NCBI GenBank assembly: GCA_000499405.2 | Contig: HG738141.1 | Span: 974,642 to 1,038,641, forward strand | From: Onchocerca volvulus | Taxonomy: Eukaryota; Nematoda; Chromadorea; Rhabditida; Onchocercidae | Direction of reading: 5' to 3' | Length of the DNA stretch: 64,000 bases | Shown here: piece after piece, positions 12,201 to 24,709 of the stretch | Layout of the letters: every line of letters begins with the position of its first letter | Position numbering within the stretch: the first letter of the stretch is position 1 | Program-made: the position numbers and the translations under genes | Notes under the pieces: model-generated | The model's database searches: none | What the model was told of the DNA's origin: nothing | What the model saw: only the letters and a program-made list of their open reading frames with translations

Positions 12201-13052
12201 TCTTTTTTTTTTTGAATTTTGATAAGTAAGTTAATTTTTTGCTCAAATTTTTATAGCAATATATCAAATTACAGCATGATGTGACAATTTCTGCATTATT
12301 CGCCGCATTGAGAATAAAATCCGAAATTACGGATATTGGTGATCCAGAATACGGTGCTACCGTATACTTCGAACTTTATAAGTTCAACAATGAACCTTAC
12401 GTTAAAGTTTGTCATTTAGCTTCTCAATTGAAGAGCTATCACAAAACCTTTATTGAAGTTTGGGAGAATAAAAAATATCAACTTGAATAAACTTGGATCT
12501 TCAACTTTTCAACAGTTTTTGTTTTTTTTTGGAGATAAATGCTGTAGTTCAATGATTATCTTTCTGCAAATTAAAAAAAAAAAAAAAAAACCACCTGGTC
12601 AATTTTAGTAGTTCCTCAACTTCATAAATACAACTTCAGCTTAGAAATAGTGCCATTTATTTGAAATACAAGAAGTTGCGATTAATTTAAGATTCATAGT
12701 AAAAGTTACGATTTTATAAACATAAATTTCTTTTTATATAATTGATTCCAAAGTATCTTTTCGTCTAATGACAATTTTACGGCTCATTTTGTGATGAATT
12801 TGAAGTATTCAAAAAATCTGACATCATCTATTCTGTCTATTTTAAAGTTTGTATCAATTATACTTTCAGTTTTTGTATTCAAAAAGCTACTTGGATGAAC
12901 CAAAATCAGTGACCAATTCAATACGAGAATGTCCAGCAATGTCTGATCTTTGTCCATTGGAAAAGTTTATTATGGGACAAAAGGATTATTTGCCAACAAA
13001 TATTAGAAAGGAATGTTATCAAAATATGCAAAAACATTTCGACGAAACTTGA
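9295..13052 (+). CDS. Secreted histidine acid phosphatase (10 exons)
   Basis: Exons: 9295-9477, 9606-9722, 9832-9930, 10152-10328, 10649-10744, 11106-11198, 11515-11603, 11889-12057, 12275-12406, 12870-13052. All phases agree, giving 445 residues, a normal length for this family. The product hydrolyses phosphomonoesters at acid pH through a phosphohistidine. The RHGDRGP signature is at residues 64-70 (nucleophile His65). The HD pair, with the proton-donor Asp, opens exon 9 (residues 342-343) inside SAHDVTIS. Conserved YIRSTD and WRHGD-type blocks and a C-terminal Cys-rich CPLEKF block are present. An N-terminal hydrophobic signal peptide (about residues 1-14) and NET and NSS glycosylation sites point to secretion or a lysosome-like fate. 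No C-terminal anchor is seen. The start was chosen because TTTCAG at 9282-9287 leaves a 7-base leader, typical of spliced-leader addition. Exon 6 uses a weak acceptor (TTAAG). Confidence 0.9.
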
Positions 13053-13823
13053 AGGTTTCATTCTAAAATGATTCTATTCTTGTTTATTTTTTTAAATGAA
13101 TATTCTGCTCGTTTTTTTTTCAATCCAATTAATTTTTTCAATTAATTCTTTTTTTATTCTTAAACTCTTAAAAAAAAAAAAGGCGAATTAGATAAGTTAA
13201 AAGTTGTCAGGAAAATTATCTTTTAATACAAAATAATAGAATCATCATTAATTACAATAAATTATTAAAATAATCATTAGTATGGTATTATATTGTCATC
13301 GATATACAAGGAAGGCAAGAATCTCTGTGATTTTTTAAAAGATGAATAATTCTTGAGAATTAAGGAATGATTAGTTTTTTTTTTTTTTTTTAATCACAAT
13401 CATCTTCAATATTACTGCAATTATTATAATAAATAGAAGTTCAATATTTACAGATTTCACATGAATGAGAAATATGAAATGTTTGATTAATGAAATAAAG
13501 CGATAATTTACAACAAAACATGAAACTTTTTAATCCTATAAATTGAAATTTTACAAAATCACTTTCTTTTTTCTGTAATAATCCGATATTTTTGTTTTGG
13601 AAATAATTTTTTCCCCAGAAATTTTTGCAATTTCTCATTTTTCCTTCTTTTATTACGAAAATTAAGATCTTCATGCTTACTATTAAAATTTCAACTTGTT
13701 TGTTTCATCTGACAATTTTTTTTTTACGATTAAAAATCGTTAGATTTCCATTAAAATTCACTATACATATATATTTTTTTTTTTGAAATAATATTAACAA
13801 TAGGCGAATCATTCATTTTAAGA
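13053..13823. other. Convergent intergenic spacer, acid phosphatase / carboxylesterase
   Basis: This is the shared 3' region of two converging genes. It is AT-rich with long poly-T runs (for example 13376-13392) and an AATAAA-like signal near 13255. Nothing else was recognised. Confidence 0.5.
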
Positions 13824-16800
13824 TTAAATAATGAAAATATCTTTTAACTGTTTTATTCGTCCATTTTTAAATTCTTTCCGCATTTCGATAACATTTGCAA
13901 TTCGTAAATGTTGCTCACGATTATCTAAAGTTGCCGGTTTCCATAAAGGTGAAAATGCTTGATCCATTTTGTCATTGTTGATATTTGGATTGCTGAAATA
14001 ATTGGGATAATTTTAATTAATTAACAGAAATTTTAAATTTCTTGTAAATTTTGTGCTTGATTTCAAACAAAACAATTGAGTTACCAAATAATTTGTAAAT
14101 AAATCAATGACTATTCAATTATTTCTATGGTATATAGAACAAGTTTTTGTTGCCGATAGCATTAAAACAGGTTGGAAAATTTAATTAAAAATTACTTGAA
14201 ACAATTTTTCTAAAAATTAATGATTTTATTAACTTCTTTAGAAATAATTAAGTGATTTGTTGAAAAAAACTGAAATATTCGGAGTAATTAAAATTTCGAT
14301 TACATATTTTTCAAATACGATGATGTAATTGCTACGTCAAGAAGAAATAAGAAATTATATTTTTCTTGTGATTATGACATAATTAAAGTGTTTTTTCTTT
14401 TTTTAATTGTTTGAATGACAGAATGATGAAATCAAAATTTCGGAAAGCAAAATTTTTACATCATTCGGTTGAAATTAAACGACAATATTTCGTAATTTTA
14501 ATTTCATCTTGTAAACAAAGAAAAAACTGGTTCATAGGAATAATATCCAATTAAAAAAATAATTTTTTTTTTTTTTTTATATGCGTCGAAAAAGAAAATA
14601 TATGTGAAACTATTAATACTAGCAATCAAGTTTCAAAAAAAAAAAAATCGAAATAATGAAAACTACTAACCCATATTTGACAAAATTAGCTACCGATTGT
14701 GTCAAAAATCGAGTAATTTCCTTATCAGTTGTTGTTTTGAAAAATGGCGATATGAAAATATTTGTGCCAAATAGATAAATTAAATCTACTCCATGCGTAG
14801 CAACTAAAATTAAATTTTATAATCAAGTTTTATTTAAAATAAAAAAAAATGAGGGGAAAATATTAGTAATGAATAAAAAGTGCAGCTAAAGTTACATTTA
14901 ACTATAACTATCTCGAAAAAATCAAAGAAGCAAAGCTTAAATATTGATTATTGATCAGTGATAATTTTAATTAGCAAATTAGAAACAGAAACAAAAAATA
15001 CATTTAAAAAAATCATCAATCTCTTTAGAAATATCATTGAATCTGTTTGTTTCATTATCTAATCTTTAAGATAATTTTATCGATTAAAAACTGATAACAA
15101 TCATATTCATTCGTGAAATTCAAAAATTCAACTAACCTCTGTACGGAAGATAAAAATTGAGTAAACCATAGCAAGCCGGATTGCAATGCTCTAATGAATA
15201 CATATAGACGGTTTCACCTCGTTCAACTAATTTATCAACGTATAATAGTGTTCCGTAATTACTGGTTAAATCGCCAAGCATCTAAAACTAGATTTGATTT
15301 AATTTCGAATTGAATTTCATTCAATTATACGAATTTAAATCGATAATTATTTTTAGATTTATATTGATAATTTTATTTCAGTTATAATCAGTGCAATAAA
15401 CATCGAGAAATCCCGATATTATGAAGAAACACTTTGTTAACAAATGATGGAAAAAATGGATATGATTAAAATTACAATTAAAATTTTAGAATTTCTTGCA
15501 TGATGCAAAACGGTAAAAATGATTAAATGCCATTTTAAAATTCCAAAACAAGCTTTTATTAGTTTTTCGTTATTAATGATCGATCATGGGTTTGATTTAA
15601 AAAGATAATTAATTTTATTTGTATAACACTCCAGCACTAGAAGGTATTATTTAAAATCCGATGAGAAATATTGTCATTTTCATTCTTCTATTGATAAACT
15701 TTTCATTCAAAACTTCAGGTTCTTTTTCAATTTTATCTAAATTATGCTTGATATATTTTTTTAATGTTCTTTGATCTTGGATCATTTTTTTTCCTTTGAT
15801 TCTTTACTTTCTGAATTATTTGGTAATTTTAAAATTCAAAAAAAAAAAAAATTCACATCAATAAAGGCTCGTTGAATGTTTCGTCGATTGTTAGCATTAC
15901 CATTGTTACGATTTAAGTAAATTTGATTGATCAATCGTTGTGCATCAATTTCATTTCCTTTAATTTTATCCTCTACTATATGAATTGCCATTTCGATGTT
16001 TTTCATATCGCATGCCAATCGACCAATTGCTACTGAAATATGTTTTGATTATAAATTTCATTTTTCATTAAAAAAAAAAAAAACGAAAAATATTTTCAGT
16101 GGAATTGAAGAGTATGATTTAAAAAGAAAAAAATTTATCGATTCAATGAACATTAAACAAAATGAATTTCTAACGTTTTACTAAATAGATCCGACAGGAA
16201 TAAAGCAAGTAAGTAAATGAAGCGACTGAAAAAAGTTTACCAAAAATGAGGCCTTCATCTTCGGTGAGGCCAACAAGTGAAGGCTTTGTGGGTGATTGTT
16301 TTCGAAGTTCAGTAATCGGACACGGTATCAAATCATTATCAATTACTGGTGTTAACGGTAAAAGACCAGTGGCAAACAATTGTTTGTTACCGACAAAGTT
16401 AGCAGCAAGTTTTGAAGCTGGTAATTTACGCAGAAATTTTATCATTTCTGCATTATCAGTGCCTAAAATAATCATCATAATCATAATCATAATCGTAAAA
16501 TAATCATTTAAAATAATCATTCTAAAATAATCATTTTTTTTCGAAACATTTAACAAAGATGAAAATTGAATTTTGCATTATTGAAAAATAAGATAAATTG
16601 GACAAATAATAATGAAATAAAATTTTCACCTTGCCAGCCTAACTTTTTGGCTCGTCGAAAACAATAATCGCTTACTTCTTTGGTATTTGATACTGCCCAA
16701 AGACATTCGGCATTACCGCCTAACAATACAATTTGCTTGAAAAGATCTGCAAAATTTGTTTGTATAAAGATTAAATATTAAATTGGAAATGAATAATTTT

Positions 16801-18709
16801 CTTTTTTATGAAAATTTTAGAACATCATTGCAAGAAATGCTTTCTTTTATATATTCGAGAACGAAAAGCATTGAAAAAGTTTATTTAATCATTAATTTTC
16901 GAAAAAATTCAATCGATATATCAATCTCTCATTACTATATGCTTTCTTTGAATCTCGTCAAAATTTTTCATTTTTGAAATTCATTCAATATTTGGCGATA
17001 AAATATAGTTTTATCTCGACTAAAGAAACCTCGACTATGTGGTGATAAAGCCAGTAGATCGGCAGATGCGGCACCAGCACTTTGGCCAATTACAGTAATT
17101 TGATCAGGATCACCGCCAAAATATTCGATATTTTCTTTCACCCATTTTAATGCCATAATCTAGATCGTATTAAAAACAACAAGATTCTATGCATGAAAAT
17201 TGAATTCATCTAAAAATTAAGATTTTAATTTATGTAGAAAATTTGCGAGAGGAAAAAAGAAAAACCTGGTCCCAGATGCCAAAATTACCGGGACAAATCT
17301 CATCACTAGTGGTGAAAAAGCCAAGAAAGCCAAGACGATACTGAATTGTTACAACAATTATATCTTTAGATACCAGAAGTCTAAAAGAAAAGAGGGAAAT
17401 TATACAAATGAAATCATCCAATTAAATTTGGTGATTTAAATAGTAATTTAATTAGCTAATCAATCTCTTTGAAAAATATAATGATGATTTCTTCTTTGTA
17501 ATTCAAATTATTCAAAAATTAAAAATCATGATTTTGTGCTTAATTTATTTCTTACTTGTCTTCTAAGAGCTTTCAAAATAAATTTTACTACCTGGCAACT
17601 TTCGAGTAATGATATGCTACCGCCGAATCGATCATATAACCACCGCCATGAATGTAAAACATTACTGGAAAACCATTCTTCTGAAATAATACTTTCAAAA
17701 TTCTATGAAAAAGAAAATTTTTAAGCATTAAATCAGCAAAAAAAAAAAAAAAAAAATTTTTTTAAATTAAAGAAAAAAGCAGAAACTTAAGACTATTTGG
17801 AACTGTATATATTTTTTAAAATTATTGATTATATTCTATTAAGCTTAAAATTAATAAAATTCAAATTCTGCAAACATTTAAATACCACCGAGAAATACTA
17901 TTTCGTAATATTGAATTTGCGAATTAATTAATAATTTACAAATTCTGATCGTGGTTTCCATCCTGGTGTGATAATATTCAAATAAAGGCAATCTTCATTC
18001 TTTCCAACACCTAAATTTATTCGATCCCAAAAAAAATCATTTTGAGGTGCTCGACTTCGATATCGTTTACACTTCATAACACCAATCCATGGTGAAATTG
18101 CTTCAGGTTTCTGAAATTTTTTCGTCTTAAACACATTTTTTCCAATTTTTTTTTCATCCTACGAAGATTTTAGAAAAAAAAGTTCAAAAGAAAAAACGAA
18201 AAGATTATTTGAAAATTTAATTTAATTTTTTCTCTAGACGAATATCTAATCTTTTCATGTTTATTCCTGCGAAGGCTTTTTTATTTCAGATAATTTAGCA
18301 AATTTTAATTGTAATTAAATTAGCAAGAAAAAGTATGCCATATAAATGCTTGCAATACTTACAGAAATTATTTTAAAATGGTAATGCATATTTTCAAGTA
18401 TTGTGAATTTCACTGGTAAGACTTATGGTAAATTTTTCGGATTAGAAACTTTCATTTCAATTTCATTCTGTGACATTGAAAAAATAGCTTTGTGCTGTGA
18501 TGAAATTTTGCAAATTAAAGATTGAAATTTAAATAAAAAACCTTGAATCGAAGTTCTCCAACAGGTGGTTTTGCATATGGAATACCAAGGAAAACATTAA
18601 CCAAACCTTTGTTACACTGGATTTGTTTACCCTCAACAATGCCACTTTTAGTTTCGATCTGTAGTGATTTCTTTCCTTGAAGATGTTTACGTCGCTTATT
18701 TAATTTCAT
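13824..18709 (-). CDS. Type-B carboxylesterase, GES-1-like (11 exons, one apparent frameshift)
   Basis: Exons in transcript order: 18709-18542, 18110-17940, 17680-17592, 17380-17266, 17159-17030, 16747-16630, 16462-16241, 16032-15857, 15281-15137, 14803-14671, 13992-13824. About 544 residues. Carboxylesterases hydrolyse ester bonds with a Ser-Glu-His triad. Visible are the EDCLYLN signature in exon 2, the oxyanion-hole HGGG in exon 3, the GQSAG nucleophile elbow (Ser about 208) in exon 5, an EDEG acidic residue in exon 7, and THGVD with the catalytic His in exon 10. The start lies 6 bases after a TTTTTCCAG acceptor. There is no obvious signal peptide: the N-terminus is Lys-rich, unlike gut-secreted relatives. 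Exon 5 ends in phase 1 while exon 6 opens in phase 0 across an A5 run at 16740-16744, so one base is in excess. All other junctions fit. Either a sequence error or a broken gene is possible. Confidence 0.85.
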
Positions 18710-18800
18710 TTCAAGCTGGAAAAAAAGGATTTAAAATTAAAAAAAAAAAAAAGTTCTAACGATGTGTCGGAAAAATCCGAAAATTGATATAAGCAAGAGG

Positions 18801-19248
18801 TGTTAAAGATTAAGAAGCGCTAATTTCAAATGTACCAACAGGCAGATAATATTAGGGTAAACATGTTTCCCGCCAGAACGGTAAACATGTTTGCCGCTAA
18901 ACGCCCCAACTAACAGTTAAACAAAGCGAGATCTTGAGGCACTAAATTGGAGATGAGGTAAGAAGGAGGGATTCCGAAAGGATATGTAAGGATCAGATTT
19001 GGGGCAAAAATATATTCGTATTACACTGTTAACGAGCGCCTGCGTTCCTACAACAGTCTTCTACAAGGGCTTTCTACCGATATTATTATACAACGACCCC
19101 AGCAATTCCAATCAACAACAGGGACAAAAAATATTCTGTTCTACGAGCAACAAAGGAAAGAAACACAAACACAATTAGTCATTTAGATACTTTCGAATAA
19201 TTGTTTGTTTGTAATTGTTCTCCTTTTAATAAATACCTTTTTCTAACA
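18801..19248 (+). mobile_element. Candidate solo LTR
   Basis: This 448-bp block is clearly richer in G and C than its surroundings. It opens TGTTA and closes TAACA, a short inverted terminal pair typical of LTRs. It holds a TATA-like AAATATATTC at about 19006 and a polyadenylation-type AATAAATA at 19228. Near the start an 18-19-bp motif GGTAAACATGTTT(C/G)CCGC occurs twice, at 18856 and 18880, and looks like a duplicated enhancer element in U3. No internal coding region adjoins it and no clear target-site duplication is seen, so the ends are provisional. Confidence 0.4.
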
Positions 19249-22200
19249 GGAATTGTTATAGTCACAAAAAAATATTTTCACGACACGATGAGTTAGAATA
19301 ACTGAAATAATAGTCGAATTGAAATAATTCAAAATTAAAGTGCAATTATTACATGATAAAATAGAGAGATCTTGTAAAATGAAACATTTTCTTTCGTAAA
19401 ATTCAAGAACTAATGTGGAAGAAATAATTACTTCCTGTTTTAGGACAACGATTTCTTGAACGTGGAGCAATTGAAATATAATATTTATTACGAAAGAACC
19501 ATATCCTATGATGAACAATAATATATATTTTCACCTCTCTATCTATTTATTCAAAATTATTCCAAAAATTTTAAAAATTAAAATTGGATTAATTGAGATA
19601 AATCTTAGAAACATGCGAACGATATAATTTTTAAAAAAATATTATGAGAAATATATGATTTCGTTATTTAAATAGTAAATTTCTAATAAACACATCAATT
19701 TATTTTCTTTTAATTTTAAGTAATGAAGAGAAAAATTTTCAGCGATCAAAGATTGAGAAATATGCAAAAATCTATTTGTTTACGAAATAGATTCTATAGA
19801 TATTTGAAATATGATAATATGGATTAAAAATAGGATTATAATTGCATATGATCAGAAAATACTTAGTAAACAATTTGTTAATCAAATAAATTGAAATAAA
19901 AAATCGAATGATTGCTTCGAACAAAGCCCAGAAAAGCATGTTCCTATCGATTAATAAAGTTAAAGTTTAAAAAGTTTCTTTAAAATGATTTGCACAAAGT
20001 ATGAAATCATTTGTAAATTATCTTTTTTATTCCATATTTTCCTTTTTATTATTATACATTTAACAATAAATGCATAAATTTCCTATCCAAATTTCGCCAA
20101 AAAAAAAAAAAAAAAATGAAGAGATCCATAAAAAAAAAACTTTCGAGTATTTATGAATTTCCTGCTATCACATAAACAATAAAGTCAAATTTTTACTAGA
20201 AAATACATATCTAATACGTATTAAAATTTAATCGATAGTAAAAAAAAGTGTGAAATTCTAATATTTAAATTGTTGATCGGTCATTTTCCAAATTTCAGTG
20301 ATTATACTACACTTTACGAAACAAGATTTTCGCTCAACTAATGATGAAATTGGTGTGTTTCGTGAATTCTTTTCAAGGAATCATGTAAGAAAGACTTGTT
20401 TCTTACGGTACTACTTTCTTCTACGAAGAAGAAATGAAAATACAAGAAAAAATTGCAAAAAAATTAGTAATTTTTATGAATATTTTCGAATTAATATGGT
20501 TTTCTCGTTTTGAAAACACAAAATCTACTAGTTTCAAGAGATATGATGTTTTAACAGAACAATTTAGTTTAATTTAAATTACAGCAAATTTTAAAGACTC
20601 AACAAATCTAAGTAATCAATAAAAGTTTGTAAATTTTTTCTAATAGAAAAAAAAAAGAAGGCTGTTAATTAAATTCCATAGATTTGTAAGGGTTTTTTTT
20701 CTCAAATAATCGATTGAATTGCAAAAATATCAAAAAGAAAAGCAAACAAATTGAAATCAAAATATGACGAATTAGAAAGAATATTTAAAATTGCAAACTT
20801 AAAAAATGAAAGATGCAAATTCTATACAATTTAAATTCGAATTAATTCAAAATACAATCATAAATTTCCTCTCCCTAAACCAATCTATGGGGGATTAATA
20901 TATTTTGAAAATTCCCAACATTCAACCAAATTCAGAAGAATTATTCTGTTCTCATTAACAGTGCATAAAATTCATTAATAATCCCGTTGCAGGAAGTTCC
21001 TCCCCTTACGCTCAATCAACAACCATTTTGTAAAATTTCATCGCCAATTAATCTCTCAACATCAATCACACTTCAGAATTTTTGTCGTGAAATATCCTGA
21101 ATGAGCAATCACAACAAACTATTATAAGGAAGTTTACATAGCAAATCATGTGCAATTTTACGATGAAAAATCGATTGATATTCATGAAATTTGGGAACAA
21201 AATGAAAATTTGATATTCATGAAATTTTGAAATATGATGAAAATTTTGTAAATTTTCAAAATAAGCAAAAAAATTTTTTTTTAACAAAAAAGGTTCAAAA
21301 AAAAAGTGTGCAAAACCGATTAAAATATTTATACTAATAATTTTACTTCCAGTCGAAAAAACTACTTTTTTATTTATTTAAATACAATTTTATGGCTATA
21401 ATGCTTTATTTAAACTGAAAATATAAAGATTTATCTAAATCACTTGGATAACAATTGATTCTTGGAATTGAAACTTGGCCTGCCATTCTTATTTACCCGA
21501 GCTAAACCATTAGACGAGAAATATTTAATTCCATATTTATATTTTCGTATAAAAGTTCAAGAATTTCTCCTTCAGAAGCATCCCAATATCAATGTTACTA
21601 TCATTACTTACAATATGATAATATTAAGAATAAACTTTTGGAACAAAAAGAGACTTCTGAAAAATACTTTTCTAATTAACTATTGCATAATTATTAAAAA
21701 TAATTGAATTCCTTCCCTTTTCTTTTCTTTTTAAGAAATGCAACTAAGAGAAAAAAATTGTTTATCAGTTTAGGAAAAATTTCCAAACATTTTTTAATTT
21801 TTTGCATGAATTACAATAATTTTACATTTTGATTTACTACATGAGTCTCATGAAGTCGTCTAATAACATTGTGCTTCAAAAATGTGCAATCAATGAATAT
21901 TTAGGCTAAAATTCGATGAATTCGTTAGTAAGGATTGTCTGAGTGATTGAATGCTAATGATTTTCAACATATGGTAATTTATAATTTTCTTTTATTTTGA
22001 AAAGAGAAATAAATTCTTTGAAATTATTTCAATAATTGCAACTTTGCTTAAAATTTGTGTCAAAATGTGCGGTGATGTAAAAAACTTTTTTTAACGCATG
22101 AAATAGACGACAACGTCAATGCCGCCAAATACGTGTGCTATTCATTTCAATTATATATTTTTCTATTTTTTTATAGTTCAAAATTCGATAATATCCAAAA

Positions 22201-22500
22201 ATATGCATTAAAATCTAATACATTTTTCATTAAACTAGAAAATATTTTTATTTTTCGATTAAGATTTCGTGTTCGATTACAATATCATTAGAATTATGCC
22301 AATAATCTCAAGATTCTATGAATATCATTTTGACAGATTAGTTGTTTTTCATTTAATTTATAATAACGAATAGATTTTATGAAAAGTCAAAGAAGTTTTC
22401 TTTCGAATAATTTTACATTACTCATAAATTGTCAAATCCTGTTTTCCAATTGTTGACCAATATAAACGATAATATTATTGCACCAATTTTCAGATTGATT
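19249..22500. other. Intergenic AT-rich DNA
   Basis: No supported exon chain. Open frames at 20298-20513 and 21462-21707 (+) have no recognisable domain. There is a short direct repeat of about 18 bp near 21174 and 21210 (period about 36). Nothing else was recognised. Confidence 0.45.
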
Positions 22501-22502
22501 TT

Positions 22503-22675
22503 TTTTTTTCAAATTTATCATAGAAATAATCTAAATGATTGGGTAATATAAAATTGAAATTTTTTGCATATGTAAATCAATAATGTAAATTAGAAAGAGA
22601 GATATTAAATAAACTTTTACTAGTATTTTTAATTTTAACGAATGGAAAAATTGTAAGTAAAATCAAATAAAATTG
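22503..22675. repeat. Direct duplication, copy 1 (partner at 23070-23240)
   Basis: About 170 bp starting at a T-rich run then CAAATTTATCATAGAAATAA. The same text, with roughly 15-20 percent differences and small indels, recurs at 23070-23240. Both copies share ATGATTGGGT, GCATAT, AATCAATAATGTA and TAGTATTTTTAATTTT blocks in the same order. It marks a segmental duplication next to the zinc-finger remnants. Confidence 0.75.
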
Positions 22676-23069
22676 TACAAAATATGACACTGCTCTGCAT
22701 AAATTATTTTTTACTATCCAATATAACAGTTGGATGAATAAATTTATTCAGTAAAAAGAATTGAATAAACTTTAATTGCAAAATCTTTCTGTCATTATTA
22801 CACTTGGATTGTCACTCACTTTTACCTGAGTAAAGATTTACATGCATGATTTTTTAACAATTCATACAATTAAAAATTAAGGGAAGTACAAATGAAAAAA
22901 ACAGAGTCATTGGAATTATCAAAGTTGGAAATGATTAAAGAACAAATAAGAATATTTGACTTATAAATTGAATTAAAGTTAATTATAGAGAGCAAAGAAC
23001 AAAGAATAAAGAGCGGAGCTGCATTAGTCCAAAAAGAGAATGAACAACAAGCCAAGTAAAGACTTTTTT

Positions 23070-23240
23070 TTTTCAAATTTTTCATAAAAATTATCTGAAT
23101 GATTGGGTTAGCATAAAATTGAAGTTTTTCGCATATTTAAATCAATAATGTAGATTACAAGAGAAGGAATTAGATAAACTTTTGCTAGTATTTTTAATTT
23201 TGAAGAAGGAAAAATTGTAAGTAAAGTAAAATCAAATAAA
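23070..23240. repeat. Direct duplication, copy 2 (partner at 22503-22675)
   Basis: Diverged second copy of the block at 22503-22675, same order and strand, about 567 bp downstream. It lies immediately upstream of the first zinc-finger remnant. Confidence 0.75.
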
Positions 23241-23330
23241 TGAAAGAAAATTTGAGGTGAAAAGTTATGAACCAAAAAAAAAAATCAATTATGATGAACG
23301 CCAGGAAGAATTTCGAGGAAATTTGAAAAT

Positions 23331-23545
23331 TTGAACGCTGATTCATGTGGAAGAGAAGATGCACACTTATCTGAAATGCATGATTCATCGCTGAGAAGTT
23401 TTATCTTTGTACGAGATAAGTTTGCTTCAATTATCCAATTTACAGTATCATATGCTTGTACATGCCAAGAAGAAACTGTATCTTTGTATGGTATGAGGAA
23501 TAGATTTATCTACTGTATCTTTGTACGGTATGAGGAATAGATTTC
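23331..23545 (+). pseudogene. C2H2 zinc-finger remnant, fragment A
   Basis: An open but degenerate stretch whose text from about 23400 matches the finger-coding sequence at 24240-24360: shared CTTTGTNNGA, GATAAGTTT, ATTATC, and ATGAGGAATAGATTT. The finger cysteines and histidines are mostly lost. A 37-bp tandem duplication (starting at 23475 and 23512) repeats part of one finger. It is best read as a duplicated, decayed copy of fragment B. Confidence 0.5.
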
Positions 23546-24129
23546 TGTGAACCACAATTTTTCCCTTTCGTTAGGAACAATATTTCAATTTTGAAGATTT
23601 GAAAAAAACTGAATACACGTGGGTTATCACTTCTATTACACGTGGACTGCCACGTCAAAATGACAAGCATTTAAATGTGCGATCTTTTAACGATTCAGCA
23701 ATCAAAGCTTACAATCTCTCTTCTATCAATCTAACTTTATAACTTCTACTGATATTTCTTACATTATACAATATTAGATGCTTCTTAGAATTTCATATCA
23801 TATGAATGTAAATAAGCATTTTTACTATCGTGAGTTGTTTAAATTTTTGGAGGAAAAAAAAGAAAAAATACTTTTTTTCAGAAATTTCAGATTTTTAACG
23901 CAATTTGAGATGTGTAATATTATATAATTTGAGAAAGCGCAATCGCAGCAAACAGAACCGTTGGTTTATCAAAAGTGAGTGAGCAACAAATAGGACTATT
24001 TGGCTTAACAATTTCAAAAGGAAGTGAAGACGAAGTAATGAATTTACGGAACTTATCAATCCAAGAAGAAAAAAGAAAAAGAGAATTAAATATGGTGGAT
24101 GTCAAGAAAAATTAATAAGAAATTTGAGA

Positions 24130-24705
24130 ATTAAAATGTTGAATACTGGAGAGAAGAAGCGCAATTGTCTAGAATGCGGAAAAAATTTTGAAACATTAAA
24201 CATTTGAAATTTCATTCACAAATTCATACTTGGTGAGAAGCTCTATCTTTGTGAGATGTACGGGATAAGTTTCCTTCGATTATCAAATTTGCAATCTCAT
24301 TTGCATACTCATAGCAGAGAAAAATCGTACCTTTGTGAGATATGAGGAATAGATTTCTCTCAATCATCACATTTAAAACGTCCACATACGAATTCATATT
24401 AAGGGAAAGTCGTACAAATGTTCGAAATGCGAGAAAAGTTTCAGTCAGTCAAGCAGTTTAAAACAGCATGTGTATGATGAGCATGATTGTACGATTCTCT
24501 CGATTATAAACTTTGAAGTATACAAATGCTAAAGCATACCAACGGAAAAGTCGCACAGTTGCGAATTATGCGGCAAAAAGTTTTCACTATCATCTAATTT
24601 GAAAAGGCGCAAGAAAAATTACTGTAAAGGGAGGTCCGAATTCAACTGTAAACTACGTGCAGTTAAGATTTCAAATAAAAATGGAATTTTAAGAGATATA
24701 TGAAA
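24130..24705 (+). pseudogene. C2H2 zinc-finger pseudogene, fragment B (about five fingers)
   Basis: Successive finger-like units can be read with linkers resembling TGEK: near 24162 (C-x2-C then KNFE, broken by TGA), near 24250 (first Cys kept, second changed to Tyr; SNLQSHLHTH kept), near 24334 (a TGA replaces the second Cys; SQSSHLK kept), near 24420 (C-x2-C, KSFSQSSSLKQH, reached only after a frame change), and near 24558 (CELCGKKFSLSSNLK). In-frame stops and at least one frameshift mean no full protein can be made. C2H2 fingers normally bind DNA in transcription factors. An intact parent gene presumably exists elsewhere. Confidence 0.7.
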
Positions 24706-24709
24706 TGAT

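Noticed and set aside
16246..16503. 85-codon + strand frame
   Set aside because: Exact antisense of carboxylesterase exon 7, whose sense reading is strongly supported.
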